Source of the DNA: Pirellulaceae bacterium
Lineage (GTDB): Bacteria; Planctomycetota; Planctomycetia; Pirellulales; Pirellulaceae
Assembly (NCBI GenBank): GCA_019636375.1
Contig: JAHBXS010000001.1
Location: forward strand, 868,001 to 932,000
Direction: 5' to 3'
DNA: 64,000 nucleotides
Below, in pieces: positions 26,551 through 35,327 of the stretch. Both the position numbers and the translations under genes were made by a program. The notes beneath the pieces were generated by a model that was given only the letters and a program-made list of their open reading frames with translations, was not told where the DNA came from and ran no database searches. The first letter of the stretch is position 1. Each line of letters begins with the position of its first letter.

Positions 26551-27700
26551 ACTGCTGCAGCTTCTCCGAAAACACTTGGTTGATGTTGGCGGTGTGGACA
26601 GATTTTGAGCTTTCACACAGTTTAGGCTGGGGTTTGCTGGGTTGCAAGTCGATGAGGGTGATTCGCGTTATGCGGCGTTTCGATCCGCCAGCGTTACCTC
26701 GTATACGAGCGATTCTAGACGTTTGACCAGATGATGTCGGAGTCGGTTCGGAGCCAAGGTGTCAAAATAGTCACCTCCCAGTTCGTTATACTTCAAGGAC
26801 TTGTCCTTCAACAGGTGGTAGAACACAACCAACAGCGAATAGGCCTCCGCCACGATCGCTCGCTTCTTGCCCCAGCGGCATGCTAGGCGATGGAATTGGG
26901 CTTGGAAGTACGTGTCCTTCGATCGTCGGGCAGCCCATGCCGACTCGCACAACGCCTGCCGGAACCACACGTTCCTTTTCCGACCACTAATGCCAAGAAT
27001 GTCTGTTGCCAAACTCGACAACTTGATGTGGGCGTCCGGCAACACCTTGTGGATGCGGTTGGCGCACCGCGTGTGCTCGCCGTGCAACTGCGGACGATGA
27101 CGAGTTAAATCACGCAGTTGCCGCTGGCCTCGCTGCGGCACGAAGTTGCTTCGCAACAACCCGCACGCCAACAAGTGAGCGATCCACAGAGAATCCTTGA
27201 CGTCGCTCTTTCGCCCCGGAACCTGCTTTAACTCCCGCGTGTTGACTAACTGCAACGTGAAGTCATAGCTTTCCAGGATATTCCAGATCGGCTTCCACAA
27301 CACGCCGGTCGATTCCATCGCCACGTGCGTGACATGATGCTGAGATAGCCAGTCGGCCAGTGCCAACAATTTCGTCCGTCATCGTCGCGAACGTCCGCAC
27401 CTCTTCTTGCAGCGAGCCGTCACGACTCGTGTGACGCAGGCAAACCGCAATGGTGTTCTTGTGAATGTCCAATCCCGCCACGCACGAATAGATGGTCTCC
27501 ATGGCAAACCTCCTCAGATTTCTCGGTTTCTGGTCAAACCGATTGGTCATCGGGGAACGGTGCGAAAGCGACCATACTGCTCCGCGTGCTCCTGGCCGAG
27601 GCCATGGCAACAATTGAGGGTTCGCGGCAAACCGTTCGGGCCAGACAGATAGGCGGGCTTGACAGCACCACAGAAAACCGACCTGCGACCCAATAACCAC
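26551..27700 (-). mobile_element. Decayed IS110-family insertion sequence
   Basis: The element carries an IS110-type transposase gene on the minus strand, a 3' non-coding part (26551-26667) and 5' non-coding sequence above 27502. The 3' portion 26551-26852 is repeated, about 80 % identical by eye, at 35555-35852. IS110 elements have no long terminal inverted repeats, so the upper limit (set here at 27700) is arbitrary. The transposase is broken twice (see the pseudogene entry), so the copy cannot move on its own. Confidence 0.75.
26668..27502 (-). pseudogene. IS110-family transposase, frameshifted and internally deleted
   Basis: The start is the ATG at 27502 with AGGAGG just upstream. The first frame gives METIYSCVAGLDIHKNTIAV (first Asp of the DEDD site) and runs to TMTDEIV. 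Near 27372 an extra A (GAAATTG, expected GAATTG) shifts the frame, and the second frame continues LALADWLSQHHVTHVAMESTGV (the Glu) and GRKSDVKDSLWIAHLL (the last acidic residues). Later, LATDILGISGRK joins directly to NVWFRQALCESAWAARRSKDTYF. The Transposase_20 middle part of roughly 100-130 residues is missing in frame, including the conserved PG-x-G and SAGKR-type blocks. A dead transposase. Confidence 0.85.
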
Positions 27701-27921
27701 CCGGCAACTTCCGTCAGTTTAATACTCTTTGGTGACGAAGATTGGGCAATCGCAATTGCTGGTCGACTGAGCCTAGATGCGACATTGCGACCGCGTGGCT
27801 GCCCCAGGAAAAGCACCTAGGATAATTAACAACTAGCCTATACTTCCTGTTGCCTCGATTTTTGGTGCCTTTCACCTTTTCCTTCTTGTCGCCTTTTCTT
27901 TCAAAATAAAAGATAAGTCGC
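27503..27921. other. IS110 5' flank and spacer before the ISAzo13 element
   Basis: About 420 bp without a gene. In IS110 elements the non-coding end upstream of the transposase can encode the bridge (seeker) RNA, so the part near 27503-27830 is where that RNA would lie if this subgroup has one there. I could not fold it with confidence. No other feature seen. Confidence 0.35.
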
Positions 27922-29226
27922 TGCAAAACAATAACTTACCGTTTGTTTGATGAAAGTTGTGGTCGGATCGTATAGTTCCATTCGCCGTGGAACTTGTTGC
28001 GAACAATTGTAACTGCATTGAGTTCTTCAGTTGAGACTGATTTTTTAGTTTGATACTTAGTGGTATCCAGCCACGCATGAACCTCAAGCCCTGTTTCTGT
28101 CGTAGTTGCTGAAATTAGATTAACTTTAATTTCGAATGTTTCCAGGGGGATTCCCCGCCAATTGCGAGTGATATGGCAAAACAGTTTGTGTTCGATCTTG
28201 TTCCACTTGCTCGTCCCGGGGGGATAGTGGCACACCTCGATGATCAGTCCCGTTTTGTTGGCAAGTTTCTGTAGCTCTACGCGCCACAATCGAGTACGGG
28301 GACTGTTACTCCCTCCGCTGTCGGCAGTAATTAGCACTCTCTTGCCTTTGGAGTAACGAACTTTTCCCAGTTTCGTCCACCAACGGTCGATTGCGGCAAC
28401 AGCAAACTCGGCCGTATCACTACTAATTCCGACAGTCACTCCTGCCTCATTCTGAGCAATATCGTAGACTCCATAGGGTACCGCCTTGCCCAGTTCCTTT
28501 TTCGGAAAGTCGTGTGTTTCCACTTCGCGTGGTGACTTGCTCTTCCGATACGTTTTCCCCGCATTTTTGAGGTTTCCCAGGACTTCTTTCTTCTTGGTAT
28601 CTACCGAAATGCAAGGCTGTTGGCGACTGCAATTTGCCGAAACTCGTTTCGCGATAAACTCAAACTGTGCGTTCCGATCCGGATGCTGTTTTCCTTCAAT
28701 ACTCTTGCGATTGGATTGAAGCGAGTAGCCCATTGATCTGAGAATTTGCCCAACCTTGGTGCTACTTACATTAAACCCCTGCCGATTCAATTCTCGGGCC
28801 AAAATTCGAGTACTTTTACATGTCCAACGCAATGCCGACTGTGGATCGCCACGCGTTACAGGATTTAAAAGCTCTTCCAAAGCTGATACCAAATTTGGCT
28901 GTTCGACTTCTCGTTTTTTTCTACCTCCGCCAAGCCTTCGCTGACGATCTGATGTCAAGTGCTCGGTGGAATTAAGTTCTCGAATACCGTTTCTAATCGT
29001 TCGATCAGAAATACCGGTCGCCTTGGAAACTGCCGTAATTCCACCATGACCCAGTGCTATCGCTTCGGCTGCTGCCCAACGACGACTGGCTCGCTCATCC
29101 AAATCGGCGAGAATTACGATATACTTGTTTCGAATCGTTTCAATAATTTTTGCGTCCTGCATCCAAGCAGCTTCGCAAATCCTGAACACTTATGTCAATA
29201 CCAATTCGGTAACTTATTGTTTTGCA
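27922..29226 (-). mobile_element. ISAzo13-family insertion sequence, apparently complete
   Basis: Terminal inverted repeats of 19 bp match at 18 positions: 27922-27940 (TGCAAAACAATAACTTACC) and 29208-29226 on the opposite strand. The element of about 1.3 kb contains one intact transposase gene whose stop codon (27936-27938) lies inside the left inverted repeat. Its right end is 30 bases from the stop codon of the Argonaute gene, so it landed just behind the defence operon without breaking it. I could not identify a target-site duplication. Confidence 0.8.
27936..29162 (-). CDS. ISAzo13-family transposase
   Basis: About 408 residues from the ATG at 29162 (MQDAKIIETIRNKY), the usual length. 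An N-terminal helix-turn-helix (GGITAVSKATGISDRTIRNG) with a GGGRKKREV linker is followed by a region with RILARELNRQGFNVSSTKVGQ and the catalytic core. Acidic residues of the DDE triad are in SVDTKKKE, LITADSGGSNSPR and NKIEHKLF. The frame is complete with no internal stops, so the element may still be active. Confidence 0.92.
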   Translation of the reverse strand: MQDAKIIETIRNKYIVILADLDERASRRWAAAEAIALGHGGITAVSKATGISDRTIRNGIRELNSTEHLTSDRQRRLGGGRKKREVEQPNLVSALEELLNPVTRGDPQSALRWTCKSTRILARELNRQGFNVSSTKVGQILRSMGYSLQSNRKSIEGKQHPDRNAQFEFIAKRVSANCSRQQPCISVDTKKKEVLGNLKNAGKTYRKSKSPREVETHDFPKKELGKAVPYGVYDIAQNEAGVTVGISSDTAEFAVAAIDRWWTKLGKVRYSKGKRVLITADSGGSNSPRTRLWRVELQKLANKTGLIIEVCHYPPGTSKWNKIEHKLFCHITRNWRGIPLETFEIKVNLISATTTETGLEVHAWLDTTKYQTKKSVSTEELNAVTIVRNKFHGEWNYTIRPQLSSNKR

Positions 29227-29255
29227 ATGCCTAAAGCCCTGTTGAGTCATTGTAT

Positions 29256-32200
29256 CTACATAAAAAGTCGAAAGTCATACGACTTTGGATTGAAGGAATG
29301 TAAAAGCGAACCAATTCTTGCAATTTCATTTGACGACTGAACCGTTGCTGGCAGCTTTGTGTAAAGATCGAAAGTGTTCCAATTCATCTTTGAAAGTCCA
29401 AGTATTTCTTCTGCCAACGCCCTAAGATCTGTACTCCCCGTGTGTCTCCGCAACACTAGCGGAGCGGGAATTCGTCGTTTCCCTTGATAGTAGCGGCGAC
29501 TCCCACTTACTGCGGAGGTTACTCCATGCACCCAAAGCAACGCGGTGAAATCGTCCAGGCGCACGACGCTTCCTCGTCGAACGGGGTAGTTGTCTTCCTT
29601 CATGTTGCCACTGGAATCCACGTGCGATGCGATATAGCGGAGCGACTCGTCAATCACGACTTCGAGCATCTCGATTTGAGAAATACCACTCAATCCCTCC
29701 CTAAGACCGATCTGCTCCTCTGGCGTGAACCTGGTTCGCTTGTGGATCACTACCCGTGTCGGAAGCTTGGAACGCGATTCGAAAAACAGTTCCCTAACTT
29801 GCTCGCCAATTCGTCGCGCATCTTCCCGTGAGAGAAACGGGTTGCGGCCATAGAACACCGGATTCTCGACTTGGCTCAGCCGATACTGAAGACCTTCACC
29901 ACGCGAGCTGTAGATGTGACTGCAACCCATCACGACATGCTTGCCACGTTCGCGCGTGTTATCGACGCTCGTCCCCAAGCCAACAAACGCGGTGTCGCGA
30001 TCCAGGCCATCAAGCACCCAAGGCGTTCGCATCGCCTTGACGTAAAAGGCCAGTGAAAGCCACCACCAGACTCGACACTGGAGCGAGTCCGATAATGTAC
30101 TCTGATCCAAGAACTGTGTGCCGATGCCACGCTGAACACTGCTCGCTTTTACAAAGTCGTGTACATCGAACTTCTCCGTTTCTGTCGAATAGCCACGAAG
30201 TTTCGCCCAACGCTCAGGGAAGAAGATCAGAATCACGTTAGGGGCATGCGATGCCTGTAGGCCGTCGATGCAACGGTTGATGTTGCGAGCCACTTCGAGT
30301 GTCATCGCACGCTCGTCGCTGCCAGTCGGCTCTGGGCAGATTGCCCATCCATTCGAGTTTGGCTCAGCGACAAGGAGATCGACGCCGAATGCTCGGCTAA
30401 AACCAGGGTATTCCGGCAGGTAGTCGACTTCGTACTTGCCCGGGGCGATGCTCCTTGAGGCGCTTTGCAAATAGCTCTGCAACTGCCTTGACTCTGCTTT
30501 CGGACAAATAATCCCCAGGCGAATATCCGAACTGAGTTGCTGCTTCGTAAGTGAAAAATCAAACGGTCGATTCGTCAATACGCCTCGCACCGGATGGGCG
30601 TCACGGCCAGTGCCATTGCCTGCGCGATTCGAGAACAGCAACGCGGGCTCGCTGATCTCAATGCCTCGTTGTTTGAGAAATACTCGAAGGCGAGGTTGCA
30701 CCTGGATTCTGGGTGCATCTCGCCCACCATACATTTCGGCGAAAGCAGGAGCCTTGCGAATCAGGTATCGGAAGCCGGAAGCAGTGTTAGGCGGATACTC
30801 ATACTCTTTTTGTGCCGCATCGGTTGAGAACAGCGACTGCCGCCAGAAGTTCACTGCGTCGTTGAATTCCTTGTTGTGTTGGTACCCCAGAACCCGAAGC
30901 TTAATCGGATTTGCAATCTCTTTGGGGGCGACTTCTCCGGATAGAGTAAACACTTTGACTGAGGGCTTGAGCACCAGATAGGCCCGGTTCTCAATTTGCC
31001 TTAGCGAAACAAAGACCGATTCGCAGACGTTGTAGACCGTACCCTGTGAATGCTCACGCTTTGCCCGATGTGGTGCCCATAATTCCCTCGTTCCATCCGT
31101 CTGAAACTGTGTGCCCGTGACCATGCTGCGAAGTAGCGCCGTTCGCAACAGCGAAGTGATTGCCCCATCCTCATTGCGCAGGTAGTTGCCATAAAGCGGT
31201 GTGCGTTTCGGCCGGTCTTTGACGTTGTCGCCAAAACATGAAGTGATTTCATCTATTGTGCCAAAGGCTAGGATCTGTCCCTTGAACGGAACAGCGACCA
31301 CGTTCTTGGCAGCCGTTTGATCGCGAACCCACTGCCAGACTCCCTCCGTCGGCATCTCTTTCAGTTCAACAGTGATTGCCTCTGAGGGACACTCAATTTC
31401 AAATGCATTGCTTTTCAAAACGGCGGTGGGGTGATCGCCATCAATCTGGAACGGGACTCGACTCACCGATGTGCCGCCAGCGTTCTCAGCAATCAGCCTC
31501 GATACCTGCTCTTGCCCATTGGAATCCAAGCAATGAAGGGCCATGCGAGCCATTAGATCATCGAATCCTTGTGTCGGAACAATGTAGGCTGCGCGCCCGT
31601 TTGCGCGTGCATGCCGAACAAGTTCAACGGCTCCTGGAGCAACGTTGTTCGGGTCCTGAACGCACCAGTAAAGGGTGCCTGAACCCGTTCGACCGAAACC
31701 CTCTTTGAAGGCTCTCATCACTGACGCATCGCGGCCACTGTATCCGCACACGACTGTTGGCGTGTTGGTCAGCTCTTGGATGAGAGCTTGTTCGAGTTCC
31801 CGCTCCTGGTCCTGCAATTCCTGCTGTGTGTTCTTCAATGCGTCGTAGCGGTAGTCCCCGTGGAGCGAAACGATTAGCACTTCGCCTGAACTTGCGGGCC
31901 TAACGATGCGGTGCTTCGAGTCAATTCCAACTTCGACTGGTGTGATCTGGCACTCACCAATTGCCCGACTTGCGAGTTGGTCGAAATTCGTCGTCCAAAA
32001 AGAGCGGATCAGGCCGTGCTTAGCGAGTACACCGCTGATGCGGTACCCGATATGCGGACTCGCGAGACGCACCTTCTCCTGAAAGAATGCACGGCGACTG
32101 TCGGGGATCGGGTAACAAGACTCGATGTAAACGCTGTATTCGTCGGGATCACCTGCTTTGGGGTACAGGCCTTGCCTATCGAGCCATCGCTGAATTCGTT

Positions 32201-32417
32201 CCTGAACGCTTGCAAGAGTCAGTTCGGAAAACTGCGATTCAAGTCCGATGTTGTTCGTGAGAAAGATGCTTCGCTTCCAATCCCAAATACACATCTGGGC
32301 TGAGGGCATTCCGGACGAAATTGACGCGCCTGCGCCCAAAAATAGCGCGTGGGGGGTAAGGCGAGCGGCTCCAATCGCCCGAACAAACGCGTCAAGCGGA
32401 AGTATCTCGTCAAGCAT
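29256..32417 (-). CDS. Single-chain SIR2-APAZ-short Argonaute (fused pAgo)
   Basis: About 1053 residues from the ATG at 32417, which shares its A with the TGA of the helicase gene (TGATG); GGAGG lies seven bases upstream, and a TTG one codon earlier is less likely. Residues 1-300 are a SIR2 NAD-hydrolase domain (FLGAGASISSG 26-36, TTNFD 142-146, LHGD 185-188). Residues about 320-630 fit an APAZ/N-domain region. The MID domain (about 630-800) keeps a guide 5'-phosphate pocket (His753, Lys757, Gln768, Lys794). PIWI (805-1053) has lost its nuclease residues (VGLGTS, IHKRTRF) but ends with the typical NWNTFDLYTKLPAT block. Known relatives use guide RNA to recognise invading DNA and then deplete NAD. 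Fused chains correspond to the S1B short-pAgo group. Confidence 0.9.
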   Translation of the reverse strand: MLDEILPLDAFVRAIGAARLTPHALFLGAGASISSGMPSAQMCIWDWKRSIFLTNNIGLESQFSELTLASVQERIQRWLDRQGLYPKAGDPDEYSVYIESCYPIPDSRRAFFQEKVRLASPHIGYRISGVLAKHGLIRSFWTTNFDQLASRAIGECQITPVEVGIDSKHRIVRPASSGEVLIVSLHGDYRYDALKNTQQELQDQERELEQALIQELTNTPTVVCGYSGRDASVMRAFKEGFGRTGSGTLYWCVQDPNNVAPGAVELVRHARANGRAAYIVPTQGFDDLMARMALHCLDSNGQEQVSRLIAENAGGTSVSRVPFQIDGDHPTAVLKSNAFEIECPSEAITVELKEMPTEGVWQWVRDQTAAKNVVAVPFKGQILAFGTIDEITSCFGDNVKDRPKRTPLYGNYLRNEDGAITSLLRTALLRSMVTGTQFQTDGTRELWAPHRAKREHSQGTVYNVCESVFVSLRQIENRAYLVLKPSVKVFTLSGEVAPKEIANPIKLRVLGYQHNKEFNDAVNFWRQSLFSTDAAQKEYEYPPNTASGFRYLIRKAPAFAEMYGGRDAPRIQVQPRLRVFLKQRGIEISEPALLFSNRAGNGTGRDAHPVRGVLTNRPFDFSLTKQQLSSDIRLGIICPKAESRQLQSYLQSASRSIAPGKYEVDYLPEYPGFSRAFGVDLLVAEPNSNGWAICPEPTGSDERAMTLEVARNINRCIDGLQASHAPNVILIFFPERWAKLRGYSTETEKFDVHDFVKASSVQRGIGTQFLDQSTLSDSLQCRVWWWLSLAFYVKAMRTPWVLDGLDRDTAFVGLGTSVDNTRERGKHVVMGCSHIYSSRGEGLQYRLSQVENPVFYGRNPFLSREDARRIGEQVRELFFESRSKLPTRVVIHKRTRFTPEEQIGLREGLSGISQIEMLEVVIDESLRYIASHVDSSGNMKEDNYPVRRGSVVRLDDFTALLWVHGVTSAVSGSRRYYQGKRRIPAPLVLRRHTGSTDLRALAEEILGLSKMNWNTFDLYTKLPATVQSSNEIARIGSLLHSFNPKSYDFRLFM

Positions 32418-35035
32418 CAAGCGTCCTCCCCAACGTCATCCACCGCCCGCATGGCCTCGGCGGCATTTTGCGAAAGCATCTCGTTCAATTGACGCGGGGC
32501 GATGTTCGCCGCCTTGAGACGCGCTACGGCTGACGTGCGCCAGGCAAGATTACCTACGCCCGGAAAGGTCCGTCTGAGGTCACGTAATGTCCGAAGGGCT
32601 TCTTGCGCCCAAGCGCAGAATTGATCCCGAGACCAATATCGCACTCTGCGCAACGTCGGCACCGCGCCTTTGGATGCTTTCGTGCATGGCGTGATCACGA
32701 CGGGAATGATCTCGATGCTCTCCGCTAACGTCAGGTTCTCGCGAAGCCAGTCTGGATGTGATGCTGCTTGCCTCGCTTTTTTCGCGGGAAATACTGTTCC
32801 ACTATTGGCTTCTGCATGGTCTTCGAACACGAAAACGGTGTCATCTGCGATCCACCAGGGATCAGGAGCGGCTTCGTCCTTTGAATTGCCAGCAGTAAAT
32901 CCGAGCATCTTGCCCAGACGCTCATGACCGCCTTCGAAACGTATGCCGTCATCCGTTTGCAGAATTGCTTCGAGGATTGCTCGCTCTTCGGCGTCGTACT
33001 TCCGGTCGTGGATTGTGCCGAGTTCGTCGAAAATAATTTCAATCCGCTCGACTAACGCGGTTACTCCTGCGTCTTCTTCCTCAACCGCTGCTTCTGTCGG
33101 CGATGCGTTGGCGTGGCTGAGGCCCACGAGCCAGCGCAAGACGGGGGCAGCGGCTTGGGCCTTTCTGAAGTACTCCTTGACTAAGCTGTCATTTGGCAGT
33201 TGGTCTGCTTTGAACGCCAGCCAGGCTGCGGAGCCAGCGAGATACAGCCACAATGCTCGATAACCTCGGAGGTCATTATGATTGAGCTTTCCGAGCACCG
33301 TCCGACAATGCAGCAACGCGGAAGAATAATCTGAGTTCCAAATGGCGTACTGATACTCTAGCTCCGCAGGTACGGCATTGGCCAACTCTTCCGTTGACCC
33401 GAGCGTGCGCTGAATCAGCCCAGCTCGAAGTCCAAGGATGGCCTGGTCAGCCGCTTCCCATTCGGAATCTTGTTTCAGAAAATGCTCCAGATTGTGAAGC
33501 ATTTCATCGGCGGTGCAGTCCCGCGACTGGTCCATCCCGAACTCAAGCTCCGCCTGAATCTCAGGGTGAAAGAACGCCCGGTTTTCCTTCTTGAAGAGGT
33601 AGTTGTTTAGATTCTCTCCGAGAATCACGATTGCAGCATAGTCGTTTGGAGACCGCGTACACCGACCAAACCCCTGCACAAGGCGGGTGAGAATCCTGTC
33701 GTCCAGCAGCAACTGAGCGGTGACGCGGAGAACAAAAAAGCGTTCTTGCAGATTTGCACCACCTGGAAGACCGTCAGCCAGCAGCAATCGACAATCTTCG
33801 TCGATGAGATCAATCCCGTCGTATCGATTGGCGATTACCGCAACGGCGTTTTCGCTTTCCACGAAGGGCTGTTTCGAAGCCTCAAGCTGCGACGCGTCAA
33901 AGACTGTGCAATCCAAGTAAGATTCGATTTGCTTGGTGGCCTTTTGGGCCGATGCGTCATCGGGCACAAGATACAGCGCCCTGCCAGCCCTTTTGATCGC
34001 CTGGCTGGTGAGCGACGCCGTTTCTACATCATCGAGTGATCGCTTCGGGAAGATAAAGAACCTGCGTCCAATTCCTTGTTTGTCCCATCCGACCGGAACG
34101 GGGATCTTGTGGATCGGATAGCGCCCAGTGACTCGCTCCAGATCGCCTCCTGATCCCAGGGTGGCTGACATATACAGTCGCTGGCGTGCTCGGGCAAAAG
34201 GCGCATGCGTGTTTGACGGCGGGATCAGTGGGCGAATCAGGATCGCTCGTCGCGACACGTACAAGTGACACGCATGAAGCGAGTCTCTGAGAATACTCCA
34301 GGGGTATCGCAGATTCGTGTATTGCGTATGTTCATCCAGCAGCGCCACAAGTTCAGGAACCAGCGATTGAAACGCCGGAGTTGGAAGCTTCTCCACCCAC
34401 GTTGGATCTTCAGCATCACCATCACTCGGTGCCAACCGGCAGCGATCGGCGTGTGGCAATACTGACATCAATATGCCAACCAGCGCCGAAAAGGCTGCCT
34501 CGTGTGTCGAATCCGAGCGTTCAACTTGGAGCGACCAATACTTGGCAACGTAGTTTTCCGCCGAGTGAGCATCGTCGAGAATGATCACACTGGGGTCGGA
34601 GAAAAACGGATTCGTATTGAAAAGGCTGCTGTACGTGGTGACCGCCACGGCTTCATTGTTTTGCCAATCAGCCGCCTTTTTGGGGTCGTAATTCACGCGC
34701 CTCCCAGTGAATGCGTGGAGATCGATGCCGTATTTTTGGGCGGCTTGCTCTGCGACCTGGTTGACCAATTGGCGGGTTGGACACAGATAGACCACACGCT
34801 CGCCATACTTTCGGCGGCGCCATTCAGCGATCAGGAGCCCGACCAGCGTTTTGCCGCTTCCAGTTGGAAGTTGCAGTGCAATGTCCGCATGCTGCAAATG
34901 GACCGCCATGTAACCACGCAAAAGATCAGCTTGGTGCGACAACAGCCCTGGAACCGTTCGTTTGCGCTGATCGCGAAACATAGTTTCAGGATCATCGGGA
35001 GACGGGGCATGTTGTTTCGTAAGCTTGAATGCCAT
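32417..35035 (-). CDS. Superfamily 2 helicase with C-terminal PD-(D/E)XK-like domain, partner of the Argonaute
   Basis: About 872 residues from the ATG at 35035 (MAFKLTKQHA); an upstream GTG at 35071 is an alternative. The motor has LLSHQADLLRGY (31-42), Walker A PTGSGKT (57-63), a DEAH variant DDAH (154-157), MSAT (289-292), NRYDGIDL (403-410, typical of DinG/XPD-type C-terminal helicase domains) and QGFGRCTR (454-461). No iron-sulfur cysteine set is visible. After a helical middle, residues about 686-785 look like a restriction-endonuclease fold: GGHERLGKMLGF, then PDPWW (724-728), FEDH (737-740) and ARQAASHPDWL. The normal E-x-K is E-D-H, so catalysis is uncertain. It is the first gene of the operon, with stop and start of the pair overlapping, so the two products are probably made in step and act together. 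Confidence 0.88.
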   Translation of the reverse strand: MAFKLTKQHAPSPDDPETMFRDQRKRTVPGLLSHQADLLRGYMAVHLQHADIALQLPTGSGKTLVGLLIAEWRRRKYGERVVYLCPTRQLVNQVAEQAAQKYGIDLHAFTGRRVNYDPKKAADWQNNEAVAVTTYSSLFNTNPFFSDPSVIILDDAHSAENYVAKYWSLQVERSDSTHEAAFSALVGILMSVLPHADRCRLAPSDGDAEDPTWVEKLPTPAFQSLVPELVALLDEHTQYTNLRYPWSILRDSLHACHLYVSRRAILIRPLIPPSNTHAPFARARQRLYMSATLGSGGDLERVTGRYPIHKIPVPVGWDKQGIGRRFFIFPKRSLDDVETASLTSQAIKRAGRALYLVPDDASAQKATKQIESYLDCTVFDASQLEASKQPFVESENAVAVIANRYDGIDLIDEDCRLLLADGLPGGANLQERFFVLRVTAQLLLDDRILTRLVQGFGRCTRSPNDYAAIVILGENLNNYLFKKENRAFFHPEIQAELEFGMDQSRDCTADEMLHNLEHFLKQDSEWEAADQAILGLRAGLIQRTLGSTEELANAVPAELEYQYAIWNSDYSSALLHCRTVLGKLNHNDLRGYRALWLYLAGSAAWLAFKADQLPNDSLVKEYFRKAQAAAPVLRWLVGLSHANASPTEAAVEEEDAGVTALVERIEIIFDELGTIHDRKYDAEERAILEAILQTDDGIRFEGGHERLGKMLGFTAGNSKDEAAPDPWWIADDTVFVFEDHAEANSGTVFPAKKARQAASHPDWLRENLTLAESIEIIPVVITPCTKASKGAVPTLRRVRYWSRDQFCAWAQEALRTLRDLRRTFPGVGNLAWRTSAVARLKAANIAPRQLNEMLSQNAAEAMRAVDDVGEDA

Positions 35036-35067
35036 TTCGCGAGTTAAAAATAAAGATAAAACGAAAC

Positions 35068-35265
35068 TCACATAATAATATCAGATTCGGGACATTCGTT
35101 TCCGAAGGCAAGAACGGACAATCTTTCGACGCAGTCGTTGACGTCGCAAAGTTCATCACCACATCGCTCTTCGTGTGAACATAACTCGCCCAAGTACGGT
35201 CTTTTGACGACTCGAAGACCTCTTACATAGTCTATGAAAATTTGACTACAACTATAGCCCTCCAA
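35068..35265 (-). CDS. Doubtful small open reading frame upstream of the helicase gene
   Basis: A 65-codon frame with a TTG start and an acidic, Cys-containing product (GELCSHEERCGDELCDVNDC, ending PESDIIM). Its TGA overlaps the alternative GTG start of the helicase gene (GTGA). That arrangement is typical of coupled genes and is the only reason to list it. There is no clear ribosome binding site and no known family. A second short frame just upstream (MDISLEKSGYTPFEPWRAIV, ending at 35232) could be the same gene in a shifted frame. Confidence 0.25.
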   Translation of the reverse strand: MEGYSCSQIFIDYVRGLRVVKRPYLGELCSHEERCGDELCDVNDCVERLSVLAFGNECPESDIIM

Positions 35266-35327
35266 GGTTCGAATGGAGTGTAACCTGATTTCTCTAGTGA
35301 AATATCCATGTTTTTGGGATTGGCGTT

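Noticed and set aside
29256..32417. Catalytically active long Argonaute
   Set aside because: The PIWI DEDX residues are missing (VGLGTS and IHKRTRF replace the Asp positions), which is typical of inactive short pAgos.
29256..35035. DdmDE-type plasmid defence system
   Set aside because: The Argonaute carries SIR2 and short-pAgo features absent from DdmE, and the helicase lacks the DdmD-type phospholipase-D-like HxK nuclease motif, so it is a different pairing.
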